The position numbers and the translations under genes were made by a program. This document shows, piece after piece, positions 13,510-23,400 of a stretch of 64,000 nt of DNA. The DNA comes from Melastoma dodecandrum (Eukaryota > Streptophyta > Magnoliopsida > Myrtales > Melastomataceae), in assembly GCA_029817715.1 (NCBI GenBank), contig JARUPY010000359.1, positions 19,934 through 83,933 on the forward strand, in the 5' to 3' direction. Within the stretch, counting starts at the first letter, position 1, and each line of letters starts with the position of its first letter. The notes beneath the pieces are model-generated. The model had not been told where the DNA came from, searched no databases, and saw only the letters and a list, made by a program, of their open reading frames with translations.

Positions 13510-16500
13510 ATGTCGACTTTTAAGTGTTTTGAGTTCCACAATCTGCGTGCGGGGCCAATCGGACCCGTTCCAGTCGTGGAGGAACAGGGGTCGGGCGTTA
13601 CTCTTGGACCCATCTTGCCGGAGGAACTTTTCCCGGAGACGGTGCCGCTCAACTATCTCGTCACTGAGAAGCCCATCCCGATTTGCCATCCCGACTTCGT
13701 CGATCCCCTCAACTGGGAAGGTCAGGGATCCTTCCTGTGCTTTCCTTCTGCATCTAAGTCTGAGATGGTAGACTGGCTTGAGATGTGGGAGGAGCATTTT
13801 ACAGAGAGGTTTAGGGCTCAAAAGATTTTGAGATTCTTTAGAATGTCCGTGGCAGACAAGAGCTGTGACCCTAGGGTTTGTTCGGCCATGCTGCCTTTCT
13901 GGAACTCTGCTGTCAACTGCTTCTATTTTCCGGAGGGTCCTATGTCTGTTACATTGGCAGATGTGAAGATTTTGACCAGGTGCAAAGTCAATGGCCTTCC
14001 TGTTCGACAGTACTCTCAGGGAGCTGATATTAATCCCAAGGGCGCCCTTCAATATATGGAGGTGGTGAACAGGCATCTGAAGATGGCCTCAGCAGGCAAG
14101 AGGTCAGATGAGAAGTTGTCAACTGAAGTTTTTGGCGCCCGGGAAGAGGTTGAGTTCCTCAGCACCTGGTTGAGCAAATTTGTTTACTGCTTCCCTGGGA
14201 AGAAGGTTAGCCGCACTTCTTATGCGGTGGCCAACTTTCTGAGGGAGACTAATGAAGAAATCTCCTGGGGTCCCTTTGTTTTGGGTCTTCTCTATCATGA
14301 TCTGGACAGAGCGACGTCTCAAATCAAGCCATTTCCAAAACATCCAGCAGGAGGGTTGCTCTGGCTAGTCCATCTCTGGTCGGCCATGTGGATGCCGGGG
14401 TTGACCGGGTTCAAGGGTCCTTCTTCGCCCCTCGAATCATCTTATTATGGGGAGACCATCCTAGATCAGTGCTGCCAGCGGAAGGATCAATGGCTTATGA
14501 CATCGATCACTGGCCATATGAAGCACATAGTCGACTTCGGCAGGGTAGATCGACGCAACTGGGCACCCTTTCCAGGCGGCAAGACATTTGCTCAGGAAAT
14601 TAATCTTCAAGCTGCTCGTGGCTTCTGGAATGGGGTATTGACCCACAGAGATCTGCCAGTTATCTTCGACGGCTACCTGACCTTTGAAGTCTATAACCCT
14701 CAGCTGTGTGCAAGGCAGTTTGGGTTTATCCAGGGTGTAGCAGTTCCACTTGCCGACCCTGCCGGCGGCTTGTACGGGGACAGGGCGAAGAGGATTGCGT
14801 GCAAGTCAATTGACCCAAGGACCCTCGACTTGCTCAATCGCAAGGCGCAGCTCTCCCAGATGGAATTCCCGTCTGATACTTCTGCCTGTTTCGCCACACA
14901 GTTTTTCACTGTGCTGTGGTCGGCTACTTATGAAGAGCTGCGGGCCCTGATGCATTTCTTGGAGGTTTCCAAGGAGCCTGATTTTTATGTAGATGACGCG
15001 CACATCAAAGCAAGAGGTAAAGACTTAGCTTTACTCTAAAAGTATTGGTTTCTTAATATTAATCATAAGCTTCCTCCTTTTCAGGATCAATGGTTCCTCA
15101 GGGCTCTGGAAAACCCAAGCCTAAAGCTCCCCTTGCCCCCGCTCCTTCTAGACTCAAGTCGACCAGCAAGGGGAAGGCTAAAGTCGCGAACCCCAGGGAA
15201 ATAGCCCTCAAGTCGACCAGCAAGGGGAAGGCCAAAGTTGCGAGCCCCAGGGAAATAGCCGCAGGCGATCCTTCTAAGGCTCGATCTAAAAGCGCTCCAA
15301 AGCGCAAGGCGGCCGAGGAAGAAGATCTTGAGGAGATGCCTCTATCCCAGAGGAAGAGACTGGTGAAGGTGGCGACTCCCTCTCGCAGGTCGCCGAGTAT
15401 TGCAGAGGCGACCCCATCCAGGTCGCCAACTACAGCAGCGGCGACCCCATCCAGGTCACCAACCGCTTCAGCGGCGACCTCATCTACCAGGGCATCGGCT
15501 GTGGTGCCAGTGTCTTCTGCTGTAGTTGACGCTCCACAACAACCGGCCGCAGAGGTAAGACTTTGATGACTCCAGTTTTCGTTTTGAGTTTTCATATCTG
15601 ACCCATACCATATTGTCTAGGGAGAGGCTTCAGACAAGGATGACTATCAGCTTGTCTCCCACATCTTGGGCCAAAGTTTAAAGGCTTCGATCGCCAAGGT
15701 AAGTTTAGCTCTCAGCTGGTGCATCCTTACCTTAGTTCATATATAGACTTTTGGTTTTGCGTCATACTCTGTTTTAGGAACAGCAAATCCCTGAGGCCTT
15801 GGTTCAAGAAGAACCGGCTGCTTTGGATGTTGCGATCTTGGTCGACTTACCGACTCGGTCGACTCATGAGGAAGAAGACCAAGCTACTCCTTCTTCTCCA
15901 GTCCAAACTCCTACAACAGCGATGGTATGTGTTTTTGTTTTAAACAACACATAGTAGTATCATTGCGATTTTAACTGAGGTTCTTGTATCCCTCCTTATA
16001 GGCTCGTCCGAAGAGGGTGAAGGTGCCTGCTGGCCGACAAAAGATTCCTACTCCCTCTTCTTCTTCGGATGAGAGCTCTGAGGATATACTGCCTCCAGAG
16101 GTAAGTACTCGATCACACGAGGTCGTTGGCCCTTTTTCTTTTAAGGTATTGATCAATAACATTTTGCCTCTTATTCTTCAGGATCCTGCTGCAGCGACTT
16201 CTAAGTCGACCAAAGACCCGTGGGTGAAGCTTCACGAAGATATCGAAGAACTCTGCCAACTTCTGCTCATCGACCCCTTAAGCGTCAACGAATTTAGGAG
16301 GATGCAGAAACTGTTAAAGAGGATCGAGACATCCCCTCGGGTTACTGACGAAATATTGGGGGCCTGCAAGAGCTTCAGGTCGACGTACTGGACTCGTTGG
16401 AGGGATTACTACGTCGACCTGCTCACCTTGGACTCGACTGACTTGAAGATTCAGTCGATCAATGAAGCTCGAGGGCAGGCCTCTACAGCTGCACAGGACG

Positions 16501-16559
16501 CTCGCCAACGTTTGGTCGACGTGCAAGAAAAGCTGACCGAGGCGGAGAGACAGATATAG
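13510..16559 (+). CDS. plant-mobile-domain (PMD-like) protein, spliced antisense gene inside the retrotransposon
   Basis: Six exons, join(13510..15016, 15085..15554, 15621..15698, 15778..15924, 16002..16100, 16182..16559), all GT-AG and phase-consistent, encode 892 residues. The first exon (about 500 residues) carries a PMD-like fold: EGPMSVTLADVKILTRCKV matches the PMD pattern in which a motif like 'GPMTxTLxDVxxLT' precedes a conserved 'V.G.PV'. The second exon has a Lys/Ser-rich repeat (LKSTSKGKAKVA twice) and a tandem TPSRSPT repeat, probably a disordered basic tail. The end is charged and coiled-coil-like (LVDVQEKLTEAERQI). The frame stays open 71 codons beyond the TAG at 16557-16559, to TAA at 16770-16772, so the TAG may be a late nonsense mutation. 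A first Met at 13510 was chosen; the frame is open upstream but has no ATG. PMD proteins include host MAIN/MAIL1 and transposon-borne relatives; a role here is unknown. Confidence 0.8.
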
Positions 16560-16772
16560 TTCTACACGAACCTCAAGAATGACCTGACTCGGCAGCTTGC
16601 GTCAATCAACACCCAAGAAATCGAGGAGCTGGAGGCCAATGCTGAGAAGGATAGGGAAAAGGTCGTCGACCTTTATGCCCAGCGAAACAAGGTGAACGCG
16701 AAGCGACGAACTCGTAAATCCCTTGTCCTCGATTTCAAAGACGTTGGCGGGTTATGGAGATTAGATTCGTAA
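16560..16772 (+). pseudogene. in-frame extension of the PMD protein beyond a premature TAG
   Basis: After the TAG the same frame continues open for 70 codons, rich in Glu, Lys and Arg (for example EIEELEANAEKDREKVVDLY), continuing the preceding coiled-coil character. An AATAAA lies just after at 16810-16815. The TAG differs from CAG, a Gln codon common in this region, by one C-to-T change. Confidence 0.55.
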
Positions 16773-16809
16773 CCAAGAACAATGTTATTCCATTGTTTTT
16801 GTTTTACTG

Positions 16810-16815
16810 AATAAA
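16810..16815 (+). terminator. likely polyadenylation signal of PMD gene
   Basis: AATAAA, 38 bases after the downstream stop and about 90 bases before the gag-pol stop on the other strand. The two genes are therefore convergent with very little spacer. Confidence 0.5.
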
Positions 16816-16903
16816 CCAAGTACCTTGTGTCTCAAACGAATTTATGCCCACTACGCTCAATTCAATCTTCCAAACAGCGTTACTGAAGTCTAGCGCGATT
16901 TTC

Positions 16904-18010
16904 TTAGGAATTAAGCGCTTCCCAAATTAATGGAGTCCTTTGTCTTAGGATTTTATGATGAGCTTCCCAGATAGTCGCGCGGTAGGATTTAAGATATTTA
17001 CCATTGACCTTCAATGGATGTCTATCCCCTTCTCTGGTCATAAGTCGATACGTATTAGATGAGTATGTCTCGCACACTTCATATGGACCCTCCCAATTAG
17101 GAGACCACTTACCCAGGACTTGGTCCTTCGATTTAAGAGGTAGGATCATCTTCCATACTAAGTCGCCCATTTTGAAGTGCTTATGGACAACCTTTTTATT
17201 ATAGTGCCTAGCAATTCTTTGCTTATGTATCTCGAGTCGGTCTATTACGTCGAGTCGCTTCTTTTCCAATTCTTCTAAAGCGAGGTACATTGCCTCGTCT
17301 TGCAAGTCAGGATGAGCTACCCTGAGCGACTTGTATCGAATCTCAATAGGTAGGACAGCATCTTGCCCATATACCAGCGAAAAAGGGGCTTCTCCTGTGC
17401 TGTCTCTCTTGGTGACTCTTAGAGCCCACAAGGTGTCCTGTAATAGTTTGTGCCATTCTCTTGGATTTGCACCAACCATTTTCTGAATGTTATTCTTTAT
17501 GAGCTTATTAGTAGCTTCAGCTTGTCCATTCGACTGGGGGTAATAAGGTGTCGAATTAGTGATTGAAAAGCTAAACTCAGCAGCGAATTCACGCACCTTC
17601 TCATTATTGAAAACGGTGCCATTGTCTACTACGATATTCTGGGGAATCCCAAATCTATAGATGATGGAAGATCTGAGAAAATCGATCACCTCTTTGTGGT
17701 CAATTTTCTTGTATACTTGAGCCTCGACCCACTTGGTAAAGTAGTCAGTAGCGACTAGAATGTAGGCATCGCCTTTACTCGAGTGTGGGTGAATCTCCCC
17801 GATTATATCTAATGCCCAAGACCTAAATGGCCAAGGCTTGATGACTGAGACTAAGTCGGACGCTGGGGCCCTTGTCACCGGACCATGTTTTTGACACTCT
17901 TGGCACCCCCTAGCCATTTCTATGCAGTTCTTTAGCATTGATGGCCAGTAAAAACCATGTCTTTGGATAGTCCAAGACATTTTGGTGCCAGATTGGTGAG
18001 ACCCGCTAAA
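16904..18010 (-). pseudogene. retrotransposon integrase, separated from RT by a frameshift
   Basis: The zinc-binding part includes SHQSGTKM and YWPSMLKNC...CQECQKH. The catalytic triad is visible as D in ALDIIGE, D in VVDNGT and E in NGQAEATNK (D,D-35-E). The C terminus has GKWSPNWEGPYEV, the GPY/F module of Ty3/gypsy integrases. It is in a different frame from the RT/RNase H part: near 18000-18012 the reading must step by one base, consistent with a 1-nt deletion inside the HHCC zinc finger. The open frame extends to 18196, but residues before the shift are out of register. Stop at 16904-16906. Confidence 0.85.
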
Positions 18011-20472
18011 CCCTGGTGAGTCTCCAACATAATTGGGGTCGCTTCGTCTAAGTCGACGCACCTTAGTAGGACTCCTTCTTTGGTCTTTCTGTAAAGTACC
18101 CCATCTATAAGGGTGTACGACAAAGCCTGAGTCTTGATTCTTTGGCTCGCCTTTTGTGTTGGGTCGGAGAGGAAGTCGGTGATTGGCCTCCTCCAATCCT
18201 TATCGTTTGTCATTATGTCCAATGCGAACAAATCGCTTTGTGGAACTAAATGAGAAGCTATTTCGGGGACACAATCGTTTCTTCTTCTAGCCTTGTATCC
18301 CGAAGCTTTTTGGGCTAAGTCGTTAGCGATGGTGTTTTCCTCCCGGCCTACAAAGAGGAAAGTAATTGCTTCGAACCGCTCGACTAGCCTTCGAGCGACT
18401 TGATGATAGGGTGCGAGTTTCTCTTGACATAGAGAGTCGCCATTCATCTGGTTAATAATCAGTTGAGAGTCTCCCATTACTCTGGCTTTCCTGGCTCCCA
18501 AGGCTAATAATTCCTTCAAGAGCGTGATCAACGCTTCATACTCAGTCGCATTGTTTGTATGAGTCGCCGACAAACGATATGCTAGGCGAACGTCCTTTCC
18601 TAGTGGCGAAAGTATGTGGAGGCCTATGCCTACGCCGGATTTCGCCGAAGATCCATCAAACCAAGCTTGCCAGACATCCTCAAGGGATTCCTCTTGATCG
18701 ATCGATGTAGATGGATCGTGGTCCACTAAGAAGTCGGCTAAGGCCTGCCCTTTCACCGACTGTTGAGGTTTGAAACGCAGATCGTATGCGGATAGGACCA
18801 AGCTCCATTTACTAATTCTTCCGGTCAATAGGGGACTTTCGAAAAAGTATTTTATAACTGGAAACTTGGCAATAACATGAACCTCTTGGGATCCGATATA
18901 ATGTCTCAGCTTCTTAACAGCATAGAAGACCGATAGGCACAACTTCTCCTTAATTGTATAGCGCTTTTCTGTGGCCGTCAGTTGTCTTGACAAATAGTAG
19001 ACCGCTCTCTCAATTTTGTCCTCCGCCTCTTGGGCTAACATGGCACCGATGGCTGATTCAGTCGCTGCCATGTAAAGCAGATAGGGCTTTCCTATCCGAG
19101 GAGGGACAAGCACAGGCGGCTTCATTAAATACTCCTTTAAGCCTTCAAATGCTTTTTGGTGTTCGTCGCTCCACACAAAATTTCCCTTCGCCTTCAGTAA
19201 AGTCGAAAAAACTTCTGTCCGTCCAGCGACGTTACCGATAAATCGCCTTAGATAATTGATCCTTCCTAAGAAAGCCTGTAACTGCTTCTTATTACTCGGA
19301 GGGTTCAATCTTTGAATGGCATTCACTTTGTTCTGGTCGACTTCTATACCACGTTGATGGACTAGGAACCCTAGGAAGTGTCCTGCTCTGACTCCGAAGG
19401 CACATTTGAGAGGGTTTAGTTTGAGCTGATGCTTTCTCATTTGAATGAAAGCATTTCTAAGGTCATTAACATGTGACTTCTCGTCTTGCGACTTGACCAC
19501 TATATCGTCTATGCATACTTCGACTGTTTTGTTAATCGAGGCATCAAATATAGCGTTCATGGCTCGTTGGTAGGTTGCCCCAGCGTTTTTATGTCCGAAT
19601 GGCATGACTACCCATTCGAAAATGCCTAAGGGACACCTGAACGCAGTTTTATGGATATCCTCCTCAGCTAGAAAGATTTGGTTATATCCTGAAAAACCAT
19701 CCATGAAGGACATAATTTGGTGCCCTGCAGTCTTGTCGACTAAGTCGTCTGCGATAGGCATTGGGTACTCATCCTTTGGAGTGGCACGATTCAAGTATCT
19801 GAAGTCAATGCAAACTCTAATCTTACCATTCTTCTTAATGACAGGAACTATAATGGATATCCACTCGGTGTACCTCGATGTCCTTAGATATCCAGCTTTA
19901 AAGAGCTTCTTGACTTCCTCGAATACTGCTTGAGTGACTTCATGAGTCATTCTCCTCGGCGCCTGTTGGACTGGTTTAAACCCCGTTTTGATTGGTAACT
20001 TGTGTTCCATAAGTCGGCGATCTAGGCCAGGCATCTCAGTGTAATCCCAAGCGAAACAGTCTTTAAACTCTTCTAGAGTAGCTTTGATAGAATTGAAGAG
20101 TTCTTTATTCATTGAGGAACTGATGAAAACAATTCGAGGGCTTGATGCCTCGCCTAAATTGACGCTTACGAGTGAGTCACATGGCATCATCAGTGACTCA
20201 CGACTCTGGACACCACCTAAATTGGTGTCAACGTTATTACATGACCTAGCTTCTAGATTAACGTTGCCTATCTGGCATCCTACTTTCCTAGACATCCTAA
20301 CATGCTTCTGAAGTCGCTGTAGGATATCAGCGACTGCATGACCTTTCTCCTCACTATCCATACATCCCTTCGTGTAGGAGTCTATCGGGCTCCAACTCCG
20401 TCGCAGCGCTCTCTTGGCTCTTAGGCGCTTCTTCCTTGTTGCCGCTTGGGCTATTGTTCGTCTCGCCTCCAT
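17932..20472 (-). CDS. retrotransposon reverse transcriptase with two RNase H domains
   Basis: An 846-residue open frame. RT blocks seen are RVCIDFRYLNRATPKDEYP, MPFGHKNAGATYQRAMN and the catalytic box at residues 320-323, which is CIDD instead of the usual YVDD/YIDD. The first RNase H (around residue 455, PYLLYMAATESAIGAML) and a second RNase H (around residue 610, AWFDGSSAKSGVGIG, then TNNATEYEAL and DSQLIINQ) follow. The duplicated RNase H is the diagnostic Tat-lineage trait. The frame overlaps the gag-protease frame by about 119 nt and is offset from it, so a +1 shift is needed to make a fused gag-pol, unless one base was inserted here. The last residues run past the integrase frameshift and are probably not native. 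Confidence 0.9.
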   Translation of the reverse strand: MEARRTIAQAATRKKRLRAKRALRRSWSPIDSYTKGCMDSEEKGHAVADILQRLQKHVRMSRKVGCQIGNVNLEARSCNNVDTNLGGVQSRESLMMPCDSLVSVNLGEASSPRIVFISSSMNKELFNSIKATLEEFKDCFAWDYTEMPGLDRRLMEHKLPIKTGFKPVQQAPRRMTHEVTQAVFEEVKKLFKAGYLRTSRYTEWISIIVPVIKKNGKIRVCIDFRYLNRATPKDEYPMPIADDLVDKTAGHQIMSFMDGFSGYNQIFLAEEDIHKTAFRCPLGIFEWVVMPFGHKNAGATYQRAMNAIFDASINKTVEVCIDDIVVKSQDEKSHVNDLRNAFIQMRKHQLKLNPLKCAFGVRAGHFLGFLVHQRGIEVDQNKVNAIQRLNPPSNKKQLQAFLGRINYLRRFIGNVAGRTEVFSTLLKAKGNFVWSDEHQKAFEGLKEYLMKPPVLVPPRIGKPYLLYMAATESAIGAMLAQEAEDKIERAVYYLSRQLTATEKRYTIKEKLCLSVFYAVKKLRHYIGSQEVHVIAKFPVIKYFFESPLLTGRISKWSLVLSAYDLRFKPQQSVKGQALADFLVDHDPSTSIDQEESLEDVWQAWFDGSSAKSGVGIGLHILSPLGKDVRLAYRLSATHTNNATEYEALITLLKELLALGARKARVMGDSQLIINQMNGDSLCQEKLAPYHQVARRLVERFEAITFLFVGREENTIANDLAQKASGYKARRRNDCVPEIASHLVPQSDLFALDIMTNDKDWRRPITDFLSDPTQKASQRIKTQALSYTLIDGVLYRKTKEGVLLRCVDLDEATPIMLETHQGLAGLTNLAPKCLGLSKDMVFTGHQC

Positions 20473-23400
20473 CCTTGGTCGTGACTACCTCCTGCAGAAC
20501 CTCATCTATGTCCTTGTCTGTGAAGTCGGGCCCCCATCCTGTTGGCACAATGGGTCCTTCGTCAGGCTTGGGGTGAGAGGTGCCATAGCTTACGATGAAG
20601 TCGAACTTCCCAGAAGGTTCACCTAGGGGTCCGACTGTGGGGTCTCCCAGCTTGTAGCGCTGATCCAGAGTAAGGTCCTTGATTGTCTTACACGTTTCTG
20701 TATGCAAAATACCCTTGTCACAACAGGAGTATTCATCAGCCTTAACGATTTCTATTTCGGAATCAAGCCATAAGATTAACTCCCTATGCAAAGTAGATGG
20801 AATCGCGGCGGCCTTATGAAGCCAATCGCGTCCTAAAAGCGCATTAAATGAAGGGGCTATATCGATTACAAAGAAAGCAGTTTCCTGCTCGTGTCTCCCG
20901 ACGCCTAGGCGCACAGAGCATATGCCCAGGCACTCGGATTTTCTCCCGTTAAAGCCACTTACAGCTACGTCGGTTCGCACCAACTCGCTAGGCTTGTACC
21001 CAAGTAATCTAAACTTGGCAAGGGGAAGAACATTGACAGTGGCGCCATTGTCTATTAAGACTCGGCCCACTAAGACACCATCAAAGGTGGCTGAGATGTA
21101 CAGCGAATGCATATGCTGTTTCATGCGATCTGATGGTTTTCTCAACCAGTGCAGAGGGAAGCCAGAAGGAAATGTAATGACTTTAGAGTCGAGAGTTTTA
21201 CCTTCCGGTGCCTCCGACTTGTTGTTGCAGGCGAACTCCGCAGGGAGGGTAAGAGCGTTACAGCTCACGAGGGGCCCTTGCTCTGTGTTGAAGTCGCAGG
21301 GCTTATCTCCTCGTAGAGGAGTGTAGTCGAAGCTCGAGCCTGGGTCTTCCGAGTAGTCAGTAGACTCGACTCGCTCGGGCTCTGCGACTTGTTTCCCTGT
21401 GGTGTGATTCCCGCCAAAGGATGGCATCACATGGGTCATTCTTGGCTTCTTCTGGGCGTGACTTAGACGCCTTTCTTTTCTCTTTTGAGCCCTCACTGGA
21501 AGCGTAACCTTCCTTTCCGCCTTCTGCCATTGAGACGAAGGGTTAAGCGCTTTGACAAACCTTGGTTTCTTAGAACCAAAAGGAAGTCGACCTACCTCTA
21601 GAAACCTTCCGTCGGCTGGGTCATATCCTACCTGCACAGGGTTATCTGCTGGCCTATTCGAAGAGGGCTTGTTAGGGTTCGAATTACCTGAGCCCTCAGG
21701 ACGGACTGTCTTCACCAGCATTTCCCCTTTTGCGGATAAGTCGACGAGCCGCAAGAAGTAGTTAACGCAGCATGCTGTGCAGAGCTGGGTGATGAGTATG
21801 CGGTTGTGAGCGATCAGCTTGCAATTTTGGCACAGCAGCTTTTCGTCCAGGAATTGGGCAATAGGTGGCCCCCTCCGCAGTTCCTGAGGATCAACTGTCT
21901 GCGACGCGTAGCGGGGCCTGCGATTCACGGCCTGCTGAGGTTGGTCCGCTTCCTTATGCTCCTCTACCGGTCTAATCTCCTTGACAGGGGTAGTTCTAGT
22001 GTACCCCTGTTTGATGACCCTTTGGCCAGACGAGTCTATGAACTCCAGTCGCCGTGCCGGGCGTTCTGTTCCCCAGGCGACTGCCTCTCCATTCCCCTTG
22101 TGACCCTGGGGGCCTCCTCTTCCTCCTCGCAAGGCTAATCGACGATCTGCGCTATGAGGGCTTTTGAGGGCGTGAGAAGATACTCGGGAAGTGTTCAACG
22201 ACATTGTTGCTTCCTCGAACGGGGTCAAGTCGTACCACCCCTCCGTCTTGCTGTCCAGTAGGTACTTCTTGAACGTGTGGCACTGATCCGTAGTATGAGT
22301 GTCGTTCAAGTGCCAGTGGCATAGCCACTTCTCCCTTCCTTTGGGCAGAATGAAGACCCCACGCTCAGCCAGTCGCTTCATCAGGGCATTAGCCACCAAA
22401 GTCTCGCCGGTTGCTTGTAAGTCCTGCGAGGATACAGCAGAGTCGTTAATAACTTCTAAGAGATTAACCTCAGCATCAAATATGTCGAACGTATGAATGG
22501 CGACTTCATCCCCGAATGGATTATCATCCACCACGGCGACTTCGTCGACCTCGGGAAAACGGAGCTCTTTAGACTCTATTAAATCCTGAATGATATTTCT
22601 AAAGGACAAACAGTCCTTGGTAGCATGGGTGAAGGACCCATGCCACTTGCAGTAATTCCTATTCTTTTCCCTCTCTGTCTGAGGGACTCGATGGCCGGGC
22701 TTGAGCCTAATCCTTTTCCTTTGATAAAGCCAGTCGAATATAGCGTCGACTTTATCCGTATCGAAAGAATATTTTCTTTCCTCGGCATTCTTTTGGGATG
22801 CCTTAGCTTTGGAATTCTTCTTAGTCAGGGGATCGCATATAGTCGACTCCCCCTTGACAAATTCCGCCACGTCGACTTCATAAGTGTCGACTTGGTAGGC
22901 TCGAGTCAGCTGGGCTTCCTCTGTAAGGAGCTGATAATACTCAGTAGCCCTCCTTGCTAAGTCATACAGGTCAGCAAAGCGCTCGCCCTGCAGCTTTTTC
23001 CGGAAAGGGATTGTCAACGCATTTAATGCGAGAAGTAATTGATCTCTCTCCGGTATGGGGGGTCTACACCGTAGTAGGGCCTTCCTAAGTTTCATTAGAA
23101 ACTGTCCTGGGTGTTCTCCGTTAGCCTGCTTAAGGCGCATTACCTCAAACATTGACATGGGGGTATCCAGTCGAGCAAAGGTCTTAACGAACATAGACTG
23201 CATCTGAGTCCACGAGGCTACTGACCCTGGCGGCAAACTCGCATACCACGTAAAGGCATCTCCCGTTAATGAGTTAGGGAAAAGCTTCAGTTTCCAAAAG
23301 TCGTTCCCAGCCGCCTCACCAAGTTGGTGAGTGAAGCGAGCGACATGCTCGAGTGGGGTCATTTCATCTTCACCCGAAAAACGAGTAAAGTCGGGCACCT

